This document shows, piece by piece, positions 20,669 to 30,448 of a stretch of 64,000 nt of DNA. The stretch lies in assembly GCA_919901555.1 (NCBI GenBank), contig CAKKPG010000018.1, positions 36,702 to 100,701 on the forward strand, written 5' to 3'. The notes beneath the pieces were generated by a model that was not told where the DNA came from, did not search any database, and was given only the letters and a program-made list of their open reading frames with translations. The translations under genes and the position numbers were made by a program. This DNA comes from Nitrospiria bacterium (GTDB lineage Bacteria > Nitrospirota > UBA9217). Position 1 is the stretch's first letter; each line of letters starts with the position of its first letter.

Positions 20669-20735
20669 CAACCTGCGGGTCGAGAACGACGCGCAGAAAA
20701 CGCGCGTCTCACCCGCGCGTTCTTACAATCGGTTG
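20669..20735. repeat. Nested inverted repeat after cassette ORF 2 (degenerate attC or terminator-like hairpin)
   Basis: CAACC/GGTTG outside, AGAACG/CGTTCT, GACGCGC/GCGCGTC inside. Confidence 0.5.
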
Positions 20736-20827
20736 TTCGGGCAGCGCAGAACGAAATCCGACACTTCACAAACCTGTTGCTCAATTGGCCGCGCCCCTCA
20801 GGCGTTCTCCCCTCCCTCATCCCTTCA

Positions 20828-20856
20828 TTGACTTCGCCGTATTTTCAATGTATTAT
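20828..20856 (+). promoter_or_regulatory. Sigma70-type promoter TTGACT-N17-TATTAT
   Basis: Upstream of gspF-like start 20867. Confidence 0.6.
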
Positions 20857-20866
20857 GATACCCATT

Positions 20867-22057
20867 ATGCCTCTGTTCACCTACAAGGCGGTACGAGAGG
20901 ACGGCAAATCGGTTGCCGATGAGGTCATGGCCGCGGACGCCGCGGAGCTTCGCCTGACCCTCGAAGCCAAGGGCTACCTTGTCCTGAATCTCCAGAAGAA
21001 AACAGCGGGCATCGGGGGCGGAAAGGGAAGCCCAAAGGACTTTCTGATCTTCAACCAGGAGTTCACCACCCTGATCAAGGCCGGCCTCCCCATCCTCCAG
21101 TCCCTGGAGATCCTTCATAAACGGACCGAGAAGCAGGGTTTCCGTGCGGCCCTCGCCGGCATCATCCAGGAGATCAAGGGCGGCGCGACCCTTTCCGACG
21201 CCATGAGCATGTACCCCTCGTTTTATCCGCCGCTTTACACGGCAACGGTGCGGGCCGGCGAGAAGAGCGGCGCCCTCGTGGACGTGCTCAAGCGGTTCAT
21301 CGAATACCAGAAGAGGATGCTCGCCGTACGGCGCAAGCTCATCACGGCCCTCGCCTATCCTTCATTCCTCGTCATGGCCCTCATAGCCGTGCTGGTCCTC
21401 TTTTTCTTGTACATCATCCCCAACTTCACCCAGATGTACGGTGATCAGGCCGGGTCTCTTCCGTTCCTGACCACCCTCCTCATTACCTTTACCGATACGA
21501 TTACTTCATACGCGCCGCTCATCTTCAGCTCCCTTCTTGCGGCGGGGATCGGGACATACCTGTGGCAAAAGACGGACACCGGGAGAGAGGTCCTTGACCG
21601 GGTGAAACTGAAGATACCCCTGGTAAGAACGTTCCTCATCCAGTACCTCCTCTCGCAGCTCACCCGCACCCTCGCCACCGTCCTCCGGGGCGGCATCCCG
21701 CTGGTGCAGGCGCTGGACACCACCGCCGGAGTGATCGCCAACCGGGTGATCGCCCGGAAGCTCGTCGATGCGCGGAAGCACGTGACCGAAGGCGTCAGCC
21801 TCGCCGAGTCCTTCGAGCGCACCGGCATCGCACCGGACATGACGGTGAGAATGATCGAGGTGGGAGAGTCGTCGGGCGACCTGCCGCAGATGCTGGAGGA
21901 CATATCGGACTTTTATGAACAGGAAGTGGAGAACCGGCTTACCCTGCTCACCACCCTGATAGAACCGGTGCTCATGCTCTTCATGGGGCTCATGATCGCA
22001 TTCATTGTCGTGGCATTATATCTTCCTATATTCGAGATGGGGGCGAAACTCAAATGA
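20867..22057 (+). CDS. Type II secretion/type IV pilus inner-membrane protein GspF/PilC family
   Basis: MPLFTYKAVREDGKSV; FNQEFTTLIKAGLPILQSLEIL. Confidence 0.9.
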   Translation: MPLFTYKAVREDGKSVADEVMAADAAELRLTLEAKGYLVLNLQKKTAGIGGGKGSPKDFLIFNQEFTTLIKAGLPILQSLEILHKRTEKQGFRAALAGIIQEIKGGATLSDAMSMYPSFYPPLYTATVRAGEKSGALVDVLKRFIEYQKRMLAVRRKLITALAYPSFLVMALIAVLVLFFLYIIPNFTQMYGDQAGSLPFLTTLLITFTDTITSYAPLIFSSLLAAGIGTYLWQKTDTGREVLDRVKLKIPLVRTFLIQYLLSQLTRTLATVLRGGIPLVQALDTTAGVIANRVIARKLVDARKHVTEGVSLAESFERTGIAPDMTVRMIEVGESSGDLPQMLEDISDFYEQEVENRLTLLTTLIEPVLMLFMGLMIAFIVVALYLPIFEMGAKLK

Positions 22058-23772
22058 CCTCGTTCAGAAGAAAACGGCTGGGCGATATCCTTGTCGGCAG
22101 GGGGCTCGTGACCCAGGCGCAGATCAACGACGTCCTGGCCAGGACGGACGGCAGGCAAAAGCGCATCGGCGAGCTGCTCATGTCGGAAGGCATGATCACC
22201 GAGGACGTCCTCGCCAAGACCCTGGCCGAGCAGCGGGACCTCCGGTACATCGACCTCACGGACTTCCACATCAATCCGAAGTTCTTCGAAAAGGTCACCG
22301 TGGACATCATGCAGCGCTACCAGTTCGTGCCGGTTGAAGACGCGGGCGAGGCCCTCGTGGTCGCCATGACGGACCCGAACAACATCCCGGCCATCGATGA
22401 GCTCGAGATGATCCTCGGGCGGGCGCTCGAAATCCGCGTGAGCACGCTTTCGGGGATCCAGGAGGCGCTCAAACGGAGCGGCACGTCGGAACGCGTGCTC
22501 CAGTCGGTCTCCGAGGACTTCAAGTTTCACATCATTAAGGAGCAGGAGGACGGCGAGGAAATACTCTCCCTCGAGACCATCGAGAAGGATGAGAGCCCCA
22601 TCATCAAGCTCATGCATACCACCATCTTCGACGCCCTCCAGCGCCGGGCGAGCGACATCCATATCGAGGCCACGGACAAGAACGTCTGGTTCAAGTACCG
22701 CATCGACGGCGTGCTCTATCCCGCCACGGAGCCCATCGACATCAAGTTTCACAGCGCCATCGTGTCGCGCATCAAGGTAATGAGCGACCTCGACATCGCC
22801 GAGCGCCGCGTGCCCCAGGACGGCAGGTTCAAGATCCGCACCGGCGGCAAGACCATCGACTTCCGCGTTTCCATCATGCCCAGCTCTTTCGGCGAGGACA
22901 TCGTCATCCGCATCCTCGACAAGGAGTCCATCACCGCCGGGGTGAACACCCTCAGGCTCGACAGCCTCGGGTTCGACGAGATGGACCTCAAGCGGTTCCG
23001 CAAAAGCATCCGCGAGCCCTACGGCATGGTCCTCGTCACCGGCCCCACGGGAAGCGGCAAGACCACCACGCTCTACGCCGCCATCACCGAGATCAACACC
23101 GGCGAGGACAAAATGATCACCATCGAGGACCCCGTGGAATACCAGCTCCGCGGCGTGGTCCAGATCCCCGTGAACGAGAAAAAGGGCCTCACCTTCGCCC
23201 GGGGCCTGCGGTCCATCCTGAGGCACGACCCGGACAAGATCATGGTGGGCGAGATCCGCGACGGCGAGACGGCGCAGATCGCGGTCCAGTCCGCCCTCAC
23301 CGGCCACCTGGTCTTCACCACGGTGCACGCCAACAACGCCTTCGACGTGCTCGGCCGCTTCCTGAACATGGGCATCGAGCCCTACAACTTTGTCTCCTCC
23401 CTCAACTGCATCCTGGCGCAGCGGCTCGTGCGGATGCTCTGCCCCCGGTGCAAGAAGCAGGTGAAGCTCACGCAGCAGGACCTCGAGGACTCGGCCGTAG
23501 AGTACGAGAAGTACAAGGACCATCCTTTTTACGAGGCCGCGGGGTGCAAGGAATGCAACTACACCGGATACCGCGGCAGGAAGGCCATTACGGAATTTCT
23601 GGACCTCTCGGACCGCGTCAGAGAGATGATCATCGAGAAGCGGCCGTCCTCGGAGTTACGAAAGGCCGCCCTCGCCGAGGGCATGACCACCCTGCGCCAA
23701 TCAGCCCTCGCCAAGGTCATGGCCGGGAACACGACCCTGAAGGAGATCAACAGGGTGACGTTCATCGAATAA
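22054..23772 (+). CDS. Type II secretion/type IV pilus ATPase GspE/PilB family
   Basis: Walker A GPTGSGKTTTLYA; CxxC pairs CPRCKKQ..CKECNYTGYRGR. Confidence 0.93.
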   Translation: MTSFRRKRLGDILVGRGLVTQAQINDVLARTDGRQKRIGELLMSEGMITEDVLAKTLAEQRDLRYIDLTDFHINPKFFEKVTVDIMQRYQFVPVEDAGEALVVAMTDPNNIPAIDELEMILGRALEIRVSTLSGIQEALKRSGTSERVLQSVSEDFKFHIIKEQEDGEEILSLETIEKDESPIIKLMHTTIFDALQRRASDIHIEATDKNVWFKYRIDGVLYPATEPIDIKFHSAIVSRIKVMSDLDIAERRVPQDGRFKIRTGGKTIDFRVSIMPSSFGEDIVIRILDKESITAGVNTLRLDSLGFDEMDLKRFRKSIREPYGMVLVTGPTGSGKTTTLYAAITEINTGEDKMITIEDPVEYQLRGVVQIPVNEKKGLTFARGLRSILRHDPDKIMVGEIRDGETAQIAVQSALTGHLVFTTVHANNAFDVLGRFLNMGIEPYNFVSSLNCILAQRLVRMLCPRCKKQVKLTQQDLEDSAVEYEKYKDHPFYEAAGCKECNYTGYRGRKAITEFLDLSDRVREMIIEKRPSSELRKAALAEGMTTLRQSALAKVMAGNTTLKEINRVTFIE

Positions 23773-23866
23773 CTTCTTAATCTCCAGCCATACTGTATGT
23801 CTTACCTCATGAGTTTTACTGATCTTTACAGATTGCTGACAGTTTGAAATTGTTTGAAATGTATTA

Positions 23867-23895
23867 TTGACGCTGTTCGCATCCCCGTTTATGAC
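23867..23895 (+). promoter_or_regulatory. Promoter TTGACG-N17-TATGAC
   Basis: Upstream of 23943. Confidence 0.45.
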
Positions 23896-23942
23896 ACATA
23901 ATCGGAAGTTGTAGAACTGACACTATCCATCCGAAGGTATCC

Positions 23943-25223
23943 ATGGCAAAACGAGCTCTCTGCATTCTCACGGCAGTAGTATCCTTGGTAATTGGACTTC
24001 AATCATACGTACTTGCCCAATCTCCATCCGTCTTCGGCCCTGCAAAGTACACAAGAACCACAGGCGCGCCGAATACGTACAGCGACACGTTTCAGATCTG
24101 CAACACGGGAGCCATCTACAAGCTTCTCGTAGAGAACGGCGAAGCAGGCAAAAACAGAATAAGTTCAGCCGTCATAAGCCTCAACGGTCAAGAGATCATA
24201 AGGCAGAATGAGTTTTCTCAGAAAGTTGATAAGATTGAAAAGACTGTAAGCCTTCAACAAGAAAATACTCTCGATATAAAAATTGCAAGCGGGCCGGGCG
24301 GGTTCATTAAAGTAAGTGTTTACTGCGTGGCAAACTGCCTTGAGATAAAGATAACCTCTCCCGCACCGTCAAGCACCATAAATAAAGCAAGAACATTAAT
24401 CAAAGGCGACCTTTACAATGCCTTCGGCGAAACCGGAGTCGTCCTTCAATCCTCCGGTGCCGGCGGCAGTGTTTCAGAATCAGCTCAAATGCAAAGCGAC
24501 AATTTTGCCGGCATTATTCCTCTCCAACAAGGTCAGAACACCATAACCGCTACCGCCACAGATGCCTGCGGATATAAAACCACGGACGCCGTAACGATAA
24601 ATACACAGACCCTCGACGAAAAGATACGACTGACAGCCAATCCAGAAAGCGGCATCCCCACGCTGAGGCCGGACGGAACGACGAGCTTTAGCACAACCAT
24701 AGAGGCAGAGGCATACCTGCCCAGTCCCGTCACCGGCTACTCCTGGGACACGAAAGGAGACGGCATAGCCGATCAGACAGGGGCCACCCTCTCCACCATC
24801 CAGGCGAAATACACCACACCGGGCTTGTATTTCCCCACGGTTACCGTCACCGACGCGTTGGGCATTACCTACACCGAAACGGCTATCATCAACGTCCTTG
24901 ACAGGGCTGCAATGGATGCTCTCTTAAAGGCCAAGTGGGAAGGGATGAAGACGAAGCTGGCAAACCAGGATGTGGAAGGAGCGGTCAGTTATTTCGTATC
25001 CACCTCGCAAGAGAGATATCGGGATATCTTTACAGCTCTAAGCACAGGGCTGCCCGCGCTGGTCCAGAATATGCACGATATACAGCTTATTTACCTAAAG
25101 AACAACGCTGCCAAATATCGCATCAGGAAAAATGAGCTGTATGGTGGACAAACACTGACCATAACCTATTACATCTACTTCGAAGTTGATAACAGTGGAA
25201 TTTGGCGCATCGGCCTGTTCTAA
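23943..25223 (+). CDS. Secreted PKD-domain protein
   Basis: Signal peptide; YSWDTKGDGIADQTG..YTTPGLYFPTVTVTD. Confidence 0.75.
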   Translation: MAKRALCILTAVVSLVIGLQSYVLAQSPSVFGPAKYTRTTGAPNTYSDTFQICNTGAIYKLLVENGEAGKNRISSAVISLNGQEIIRQNEFSQKVDKIEKTVSLQQENTLDIKIASGPGGFIKVSVYCVANCLEIKITSPAPSSTINKARTLIKGDLYNAFGETGVVLQSSGAGGSVSESAQMQSDNFAGIIPLQQGQNTITATATDACGYKTTDAVTINTQTLDEKIRLTANPESGIPTLRPDGTTSFSTTIEAEAYLPSPVTGYSWDTKGDGIADQTGATLSTIQAKYTTPGLYFPTVTVTDALGITYTETAIINVLDRAAMDALLKAKWEGMKTKLANQDVEGAVSYFVSTSQERYRDIFTALSTGLPALVQNMHDIQLIYLKNNAAKYRIRKNELYGGQTLTITYYIYFEVDNSGIWRIGLF

Positions 25224-25313
25224 TGTTTTGAACGGATGTATAGGGGAAATAGTTCCTACGTGAATGATAATGAAGCTTGCAAGGCGCTGTATCTTGTCTA
25301 TAGGAGGCCTGTG

Positions 25314-26474
25314 ATGAAAAGAAAATACTTACTGCTGACATTGATTGCCATTCTTCTCGGTATAATCTGCATGCAGAAGGCAGAAGCTGCTATCTACATA
25401 TCTGAAATTATAGAGGGCTCAGAGAAGCTCCAAGCAGCTACATTGCTCAGCGTCTTCAAAGACGACGGCGCGGCAATCAAGGAAATTACCGTACCCGGGA
25501 TCATGGTGAGAGTATCGCCGGATCAGCAATCCGTTGTCTATGTCGGGATGCCGAGCGATCAAGCCAAAACTGTGCTCTGGGACGTGTTTATCAGCGACAT
25601 GCAACAAACCAAAACTAGAGCGTTTCCTTTTATTAAACCGCCACAAAAACGGGGTCGTTCAATTGCGGGAATGGAATGGTCGCCACAGGGAGACAAACTT
25701 CTGCTGCTTCTGGCCGTCGCATTGCGTGACGATAAGGATTATACCTATCCGGTAGATGTCATCGTTTACGACTTGACCGCCAGTACATTCAGAAAAATCA
25801 CGAGCCTACGAGCAGATTCGCTAAACGAAGCCCCGCTAATTCATGCCGGGTGGTTTCCCGACAACCGGCGCGTGTGGACACGCGAAATATCGTCGAGAAA
25901 AGGCGGAGCTGTCAAGGTAATCGATACGGAGACATCATCAACGCAGACCATCTATGAAGGCATGGCGGACGTGCAACCTTCAAGAAACGGTCATGTGCTA
26001 TATCTAATAGTCCCCGACCAGAAATCATCGAACAAGGATACGCAATCATCTCAAAGTGCTTCTAAAAATGCTAACCTTAAACGGTACGATGTGCAAGCCC
26101 AGAAAATGCAAGATTTAGGCACCATCCCGTACTCCCCGCGTGCGCTCATTGGGAAGTCATTTCTCCTTGGTGCGGATTCAGATCACCTCTTTCTGGTAAA
26201 GGAGCACGTAAAAAGTCTTGCTGAATACCAAATATCAAGTCAAACAGCGACCGAAAAACAATCACCGGATTTACTGTTTGTCCCAAAGGCAGCATCACCA
26301 CGGGACAACCATGTGGCGTGTGGTTATGGTCACGATATGCATAAGCAGGCTGGGTACGGTGTGATGAACTACAAAACTATGCAATACAGGAAGATGAAAG
26401 GTATCGCGAAGAACGCGCAGAGTGGTGAAGCGGCATGGGGAGGCTTGTTGCTCAATCGAATTGAGTGGTTTTGA
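25314..26474 (+). CDS. Secreted TolB-like/propeller-like hypothetical protein
   Basis: Signal peptide MKRKYLLLTLIAILLGIICMQKAEA; GMEWSPQGDKLLLL. Confidence 0.6.
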   Translation: MKRKYLLLTLIAILLGIICMQKAEAAIYISEIIEGSEKLQAATLLSVFKDDGAAIKEITVPGIMVRVSPDQQSVVYVGMPSDQAKTVLWDVFISDMQQTKTRAFPFIKPPQKRGRSIAGMEWSPQGDKLLLLLAVALRDDKDYTYPVDVIVYDLTASTFRKITSLRADSLNEAPLIHAGWFPDNRRVWTREISSRKGGAVKVIDTETSSTQTIYEGMADVQPSRNGHVLYLIVPDQKSSNKDTQSSQSASKNANLKRYDVQAQKMQDLGTIPYSPRALIGKSFLLGADSDHLFLVKEHVKSLAEYQISSQTATEKQSPDLLFVPKAASPRDNHVACGYGHDMHKQAGYGVMNYKTMQYRKMKGIAKNAQSGEAAWGGLLLNRIEWF

Positions 26475-26619
26475 ACGCTTCTTGATGAACACGGGCTTCG
26501 GGAGGCGACTTAAATTTTGTTACTTATTAGGACGGTCTTGTGGAGGGCAACGGGGCGAAAAATGATAAAGATACTATTAATTGCTATTATTTTTTACATT
26601 GCGAAAAGCGAAGTGTAGC

Positions 26620-27207
26620 GTGAAAAAGATCATACTGGTCATACTTATGCTCGTGAGTTTTACAATTCTTCTCTCCGGCTGTTTCTATCCCGCCTGCTGT
26701 GTACGTCCGATTCAATATGACGGTGCATACAAGGGCAAGGTGATAGACGCAGATACCGGAGACCCGATCGAGGGAGTGGTCATTCTTGGGACATGGGATA
26801 CCGTATTTTCTGGTGTAGCAGGCGGCGTATCCGAATATTATGATGCAAAGGAAACGGTAACCGACAGGAATGGAGAATTTACTCTTCCCGGCGTGGGATT
26901 AAGGTTAAATATAATTAATAAGCTGGACTCTGTATATGTCTTGATGTTCAAGACAGGTTATGAGTACGTTGACGGGCCTTGGGAATCACTTAAAGCCAGT
27001 TTCTATTACAAAGACAAGATAAAATGGGAAGGGAATAAGTCGACTATCCCGTTGCGCAGGCTGACGAGTGAGGAGCGGCGGAAACATAGCAGTCTTCCCT
27101 CACGTCCGTCCGCGCCTACGAAAAAAATGAAATTAATGACGAAAGAAATTGATAGGGCAAGACGAGAGCAGGGCTTAGAACCACTTAGTGAAGGAGGTGA
27201 AGATTAA
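26620..27207 (+). CDS. Lipoprotein with carboxypeptidase-regulatory-like domain
   Basis: GTG start, lipobox LLSGC, GKVIDADTGDPIEGVVILGTW. Confidence 0.65.
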   Translation: MKKIILVILMLVSFTILLSGCFYPACCVRPIQYDGAYKGKVIDADTGDPIEGVVILGTWDTVFSGVAGGVSEYYDAKETVTDRNGEFTLPGVGLRLNIINKLDSVYVLMFKTGYEYVDGPWESLKASFYYKDKIKWEGNKSTIPLRRLTSEERRKHSSLPSRPSAPTKKMKLMTKEIDRARREQGLEPLSEGGED

Positions 27208-29792
27208 TGAAAAGGATTATCTTATTTATCGTGGTGGCTTTGAATATGTTGCTGACTTCTGCTTTTACGGAACAAGTTTACGCGTGGGATAATAAAGTTA
27301 CTCACAAAGATATTTCGAAGTATGCCTCCGAAAGTTCTACATTGAGCGAAGATAAAGGAAATTATCTTAAAAAGCTTGGTTTTGATGCTGGTCTGACCAC
27401 AAAGTTAAAATGGGTGAATCCAGAGGAGCAGACTACTGAAACTAAACCCATTAAAGAATGGATAGCGGAAGGCAGTCGACTGGAGGACGCAGGAGATGCA
27501 GCGAATATGTTAGCTGACTATGGTCGATCTGACAATCATTTTCACAATCCCTTGAAACCGTGGTCTTCGGCGGGGCTCAGCGATATTCTCGATGGGAAAT
27601 CCTCGCTGCTGTGGGCACAGGATGGCGTCTATCAGCAAGGCAAGATTGAAGGTGACTGGTCGTGGTTGAAAGTAAGAAATCTTTACTACTTAGCGCTGAC
27701 ATCGGGAACGGATTCTGAGCGACAGACCAACTTTGCTAAGACATTCCGGGGACTGGGCCAGCAGATGCACCTTGTGCAGGATAAAGCTGTTCCATACCAT
27801 GTGCGTAACGATGCCCATCCACTGGATTCAGCATTGGGCCGCAATCCTCAGTTTGGTAGTTTGTATTTTGAGACCTGGGCAAAAATGCGATTACCGAATA
27901 TAACGGCATTAAAAGCTTTTGCACCCGCGCCATCATATCCCCAGGTATCTCTCAGTACATCGGTGGGAGGCCTTGTGCCTATTACACAGTTTTTCGATAC
28001 GGATCAGTACGATGGAATTAACCCGTCTACGGGCCTTGCCATAGGGTTAGCTGAATATACAAATTCAAACTTTTTAAGTGATGAGACCATTTTTACAGAA
28101 GGTTCATCAATTGACGACAAACACTACTTCCCGTATCCTCGCAAAACAAGTACGAACCTGCAGAGCTATATTGACCAAAACCTGCTTCCGGAGACGATTT
28201 TTGCAGAAGACGGTCAAACAGATGTCGCGTTCTGGATCAAAAAGGACAAAGACGGCGAAGTTATCGATCATTTTGTAAAGCCGACGTACTTTTTTAATGA
28301 TGTTGACTATAGTGCGGGTGGATACAATTTTTACAGGAAAACCTTGTATCTGGATGAAAAATGTCATGAAGATTACGCCAAGCTGCTCATCCCCCGCGCC
28401 GTGGGCTTCTCCGCCGGGCTGCTGAATTACTTCTTCCGGGGGCAGATTGACATGGTTGCTGATCCGAGCAATCCTGGCGAATACCTCATCAAAAACCTTT
28501 CCAACGAGAATATGTCCGGCACTTTCAGCCTTTACTATGATGATAAAAACGATAATCGCATCCTTATCACAAGCTGGGAAAATCTCTCCATAAATGCCAA
28601 TAGCCAGAGCGCGCCAGTAACCTTCACGGAACCCGCTTCTCCAGAACCTAAAGAGAAAGGCAAATACCTTCTCGTCTTCCAGGGAGCCATGGGAAATGAG
28701 ACGGGAGCAGTGGACGGGAAGGCGGTGGCGTTAAAAAAAGAAATAGACGCTAGGATGGTAATCGTCAGCAGGTATGATTCAACAAACTACGTTCGAGTTG
28801 CAACGAAAAACAATACACTGCACTTTCAGTTGCCGCAAAGAGATTTTGGCCAGCCCCAAGCTGTAAGATTTGATCTGGACAATCCGGACGAATTTGTTGT
28901 GGTGACTTTGCAGGCCGACAATGCGTTTCCGTACGGGGCATCCGGGGTATACAAATTCCATAAATTTATGATTAACGAATCTCTGAAAACCATAGAATAT
29001 AAAGGCGTCGTCTCAAGCATACCCGCAGTAAGCAACAAACAACAAAATTGCTCTGAAGTATGTTCGTATGAAACAGGATTCGATTCAGAAGCTTGTGGTG
29101 GGAGTTATTATTTTACCAAAGTTCACGATTGTACCAATATTATTGATTCTATTTCCCTAGGCGATTTGCTCGTGAAAGGTGGGTTGATAAAGCCCTTTGG
29201 ATTGACTAAGTATGCACAGACTAAAAATGCAGGAGACGATTATTACGCGTGGAATTCAACCTGTACTGAGCTTGTGCCCATGGGGTGGGGATATAGTCTT
29301 ACGTATGAATACAATGTAACAACAGGGATTTATTTCGGAAGCGAGGTTAAGAGCATGCCTTTCAACAGTCGGGGCTCATACAGCGTGGATCCGGAATGTT
29401 ACATCGGGGAACCAACAGACGCTGAACGGCCTCCATACTATTGGCCCATAGCAGTTTTTAATGAATCGGATTATGCATATGGTTATAATAATGAAAGCAT
29501 TTTAACGCTTCCGATATCATTCGCGGGCCAAAAGATTAAGAAAACGATGCTAAGAAAAAAAGAAAAATACAGTTTTACAACTTCGTCAAAATCATATGCC
29601 TCTGAGATTGGTGTTGTGGATTGTACGGGGTTTTTAATTGGTGAAAATAGAATAGGGGTTCGAGTCGATACGTGGGGGGCATCCGTCGTAAAATTTAACA
29701 GTTGCTCCAACTGGGAAACCTTATTTTCATTGACCGGAACATCACTGTATCCCGAAAATCGTTATCTATACGACGTTATACTATTTTATTAG
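27207..29792 (+). CDS. Secreted protein with zinc-dependent phospholipase C / S1-P1 nuclease-like N-terminus
   Basis: Predicted cleavage QVYA|WDNKVTH gives N-terminal Trp; HLVQDKAVPYH fits H-x3-D-x5-H. Confidence 0.6.
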   Translation: MKRIILFIVVALNMLLTSAFTEQVYAWDNKVTHKDISKYASESSTLSEDKGNYLKKLGFDAGLTTKLKWVNPEEQTTETKPIKEWIAEGSRLEDAGDAANMLADYGRSDNHFHNPLKPWSSAGLSDILDGKSSLLWAQDGVYQQGKIEGDWSWLKVRNLYYLALTSGTDSERQTNFAKTFRGLGQQMHLVQDKAVPYHVRNDAHPLDSALGRNPQFGSLYFETWAKMRLPNITALKAFAPAPSYPQVSLSTSVGGLVPITQFFDTDQYDGINPSTGLAIGLAEYTNSNFLSDETIFTEGSSIDDKHYFPYPRKTSTNLQSYIDQNLLPETIFAEDGQTDVAFWIKKDKDGEVIDHFVKPTYFFNDVDYSAGGYNFYRKTLYLDEKCHEDYAKLLIPRAVGFSAGLLNYFFRGQIDMVADPSNPGEYLIKNLSNENMSGTFSLYYDDKNDNRILITSWENLSINANSQSAPVTFTEPASPEPKEKGKYLLVFQGAMGNETGAVDGKAVALKKEIDARMVIVSRYDSTNYVRVATKNNTLHFQLPQRDFGQPQAVRFDLDNPDEFVVVTLQADNAFPYGASGVYKFHKFMINESLKTIEYKGVVSSIPAVSNKQQNCSEVCSYETGFDSEACGGSYYFTKVHDCTNIIDSISLGDLLVKGGLIKPFGLTKYAQTKNAGDDYYAWNSTCTELVPMGWGYSLTYEYNVTTGIYFGSEVKSMPFNSRGSYSVDPECYIGEPTDAERPPYYWPIAVFNESDYAYGYNNESILTLPISFAGQKIKKTMLRKKEKYSFTTSSKSYASEIGVVDCTGFLIGENRIGVRVDTWGASVVKFNSCSNWETLFSLTGTSLYPENRYLYDVILFY

Positions 29793-29842
29793 CAGGTTTA
29801 TATCATAACATCGTGAACTTAGTTTCAAATCGCCTAAACTCT

Positions 29843-29860
29843 TTCCAAATACCTTTGGAA
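29843..29860. repeat. Hairpin TTCCAAA-TACC-TTTGGAA upstream of transposase remnant
   Basis: Perfect 7-bp stem. Confidence 0.5.
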
Positions 29861-29873
29861 GGAGCAAGAGGCG

Positions 29874-30269
29874 ATGAACTATCAGAACGAATATGAAAGA
29901 CGTTACAGAGCAATACAACTTTACAACGAAGGAATCGGATTTAACAAGATACTCCGATTGGTTCAACGGTGCAAAGACCGGCTCTCCAAATGGCTTAAGC
30001 GATATAGAAAACATGGAGCTGAGGGTCTCAAGGATCGGAGCCGCGCTCCAAAAAGAATCTGGAGTAAGACCCGTGAACGGGGGAGCGTACGGAGTCACCC
30101 ATTTGAAGGCGCCCTGTCAAATGAAAAATTTCACTTGCGGATTGAATCCCCCCTCGCCAGAATCAAGGCAAATGCCTGTGGATATTGGCACCATGTTTTC
30201 GAGACAATCGAGGTTTTTTCAAAGAGCAAATCAACAATTACACATAGTTACAGCAAAAAAGCCGGTTAG
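29874..30269 (+). pseudogene. Truncated transposase remnant (N-terminal helix-turn-helix part)
   Basis: YRAIQLYNEGIGFNKILRLVQRCKDRLSKWLKRYRKHGAEGLKDRSRAPKRIWSKT, then no catalytic domain. Confidence 0.5.
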
Positions 30270-30448
30270 TACTGCAGAAGAAAAGTATTGTATAGGGACT
30301 CACCATTTCGGCGACACAAATTCATAGTGCAACTCTTTTAATTTCCTCCGTGTCCGAGCCTGTCCCGCTGCAGATGTTCTCTGTGGTTAAATGACTTTTT
30401 CAGGATCATTCACGGCAGAGGACACGGAAAACTGAGACCCCTGAATAG

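Noticed and set aside
21913-23523. 536-aa - strand ORF
   Set aside because: Antisense to GspE with all catalytic motifs in sense; shadow frame.
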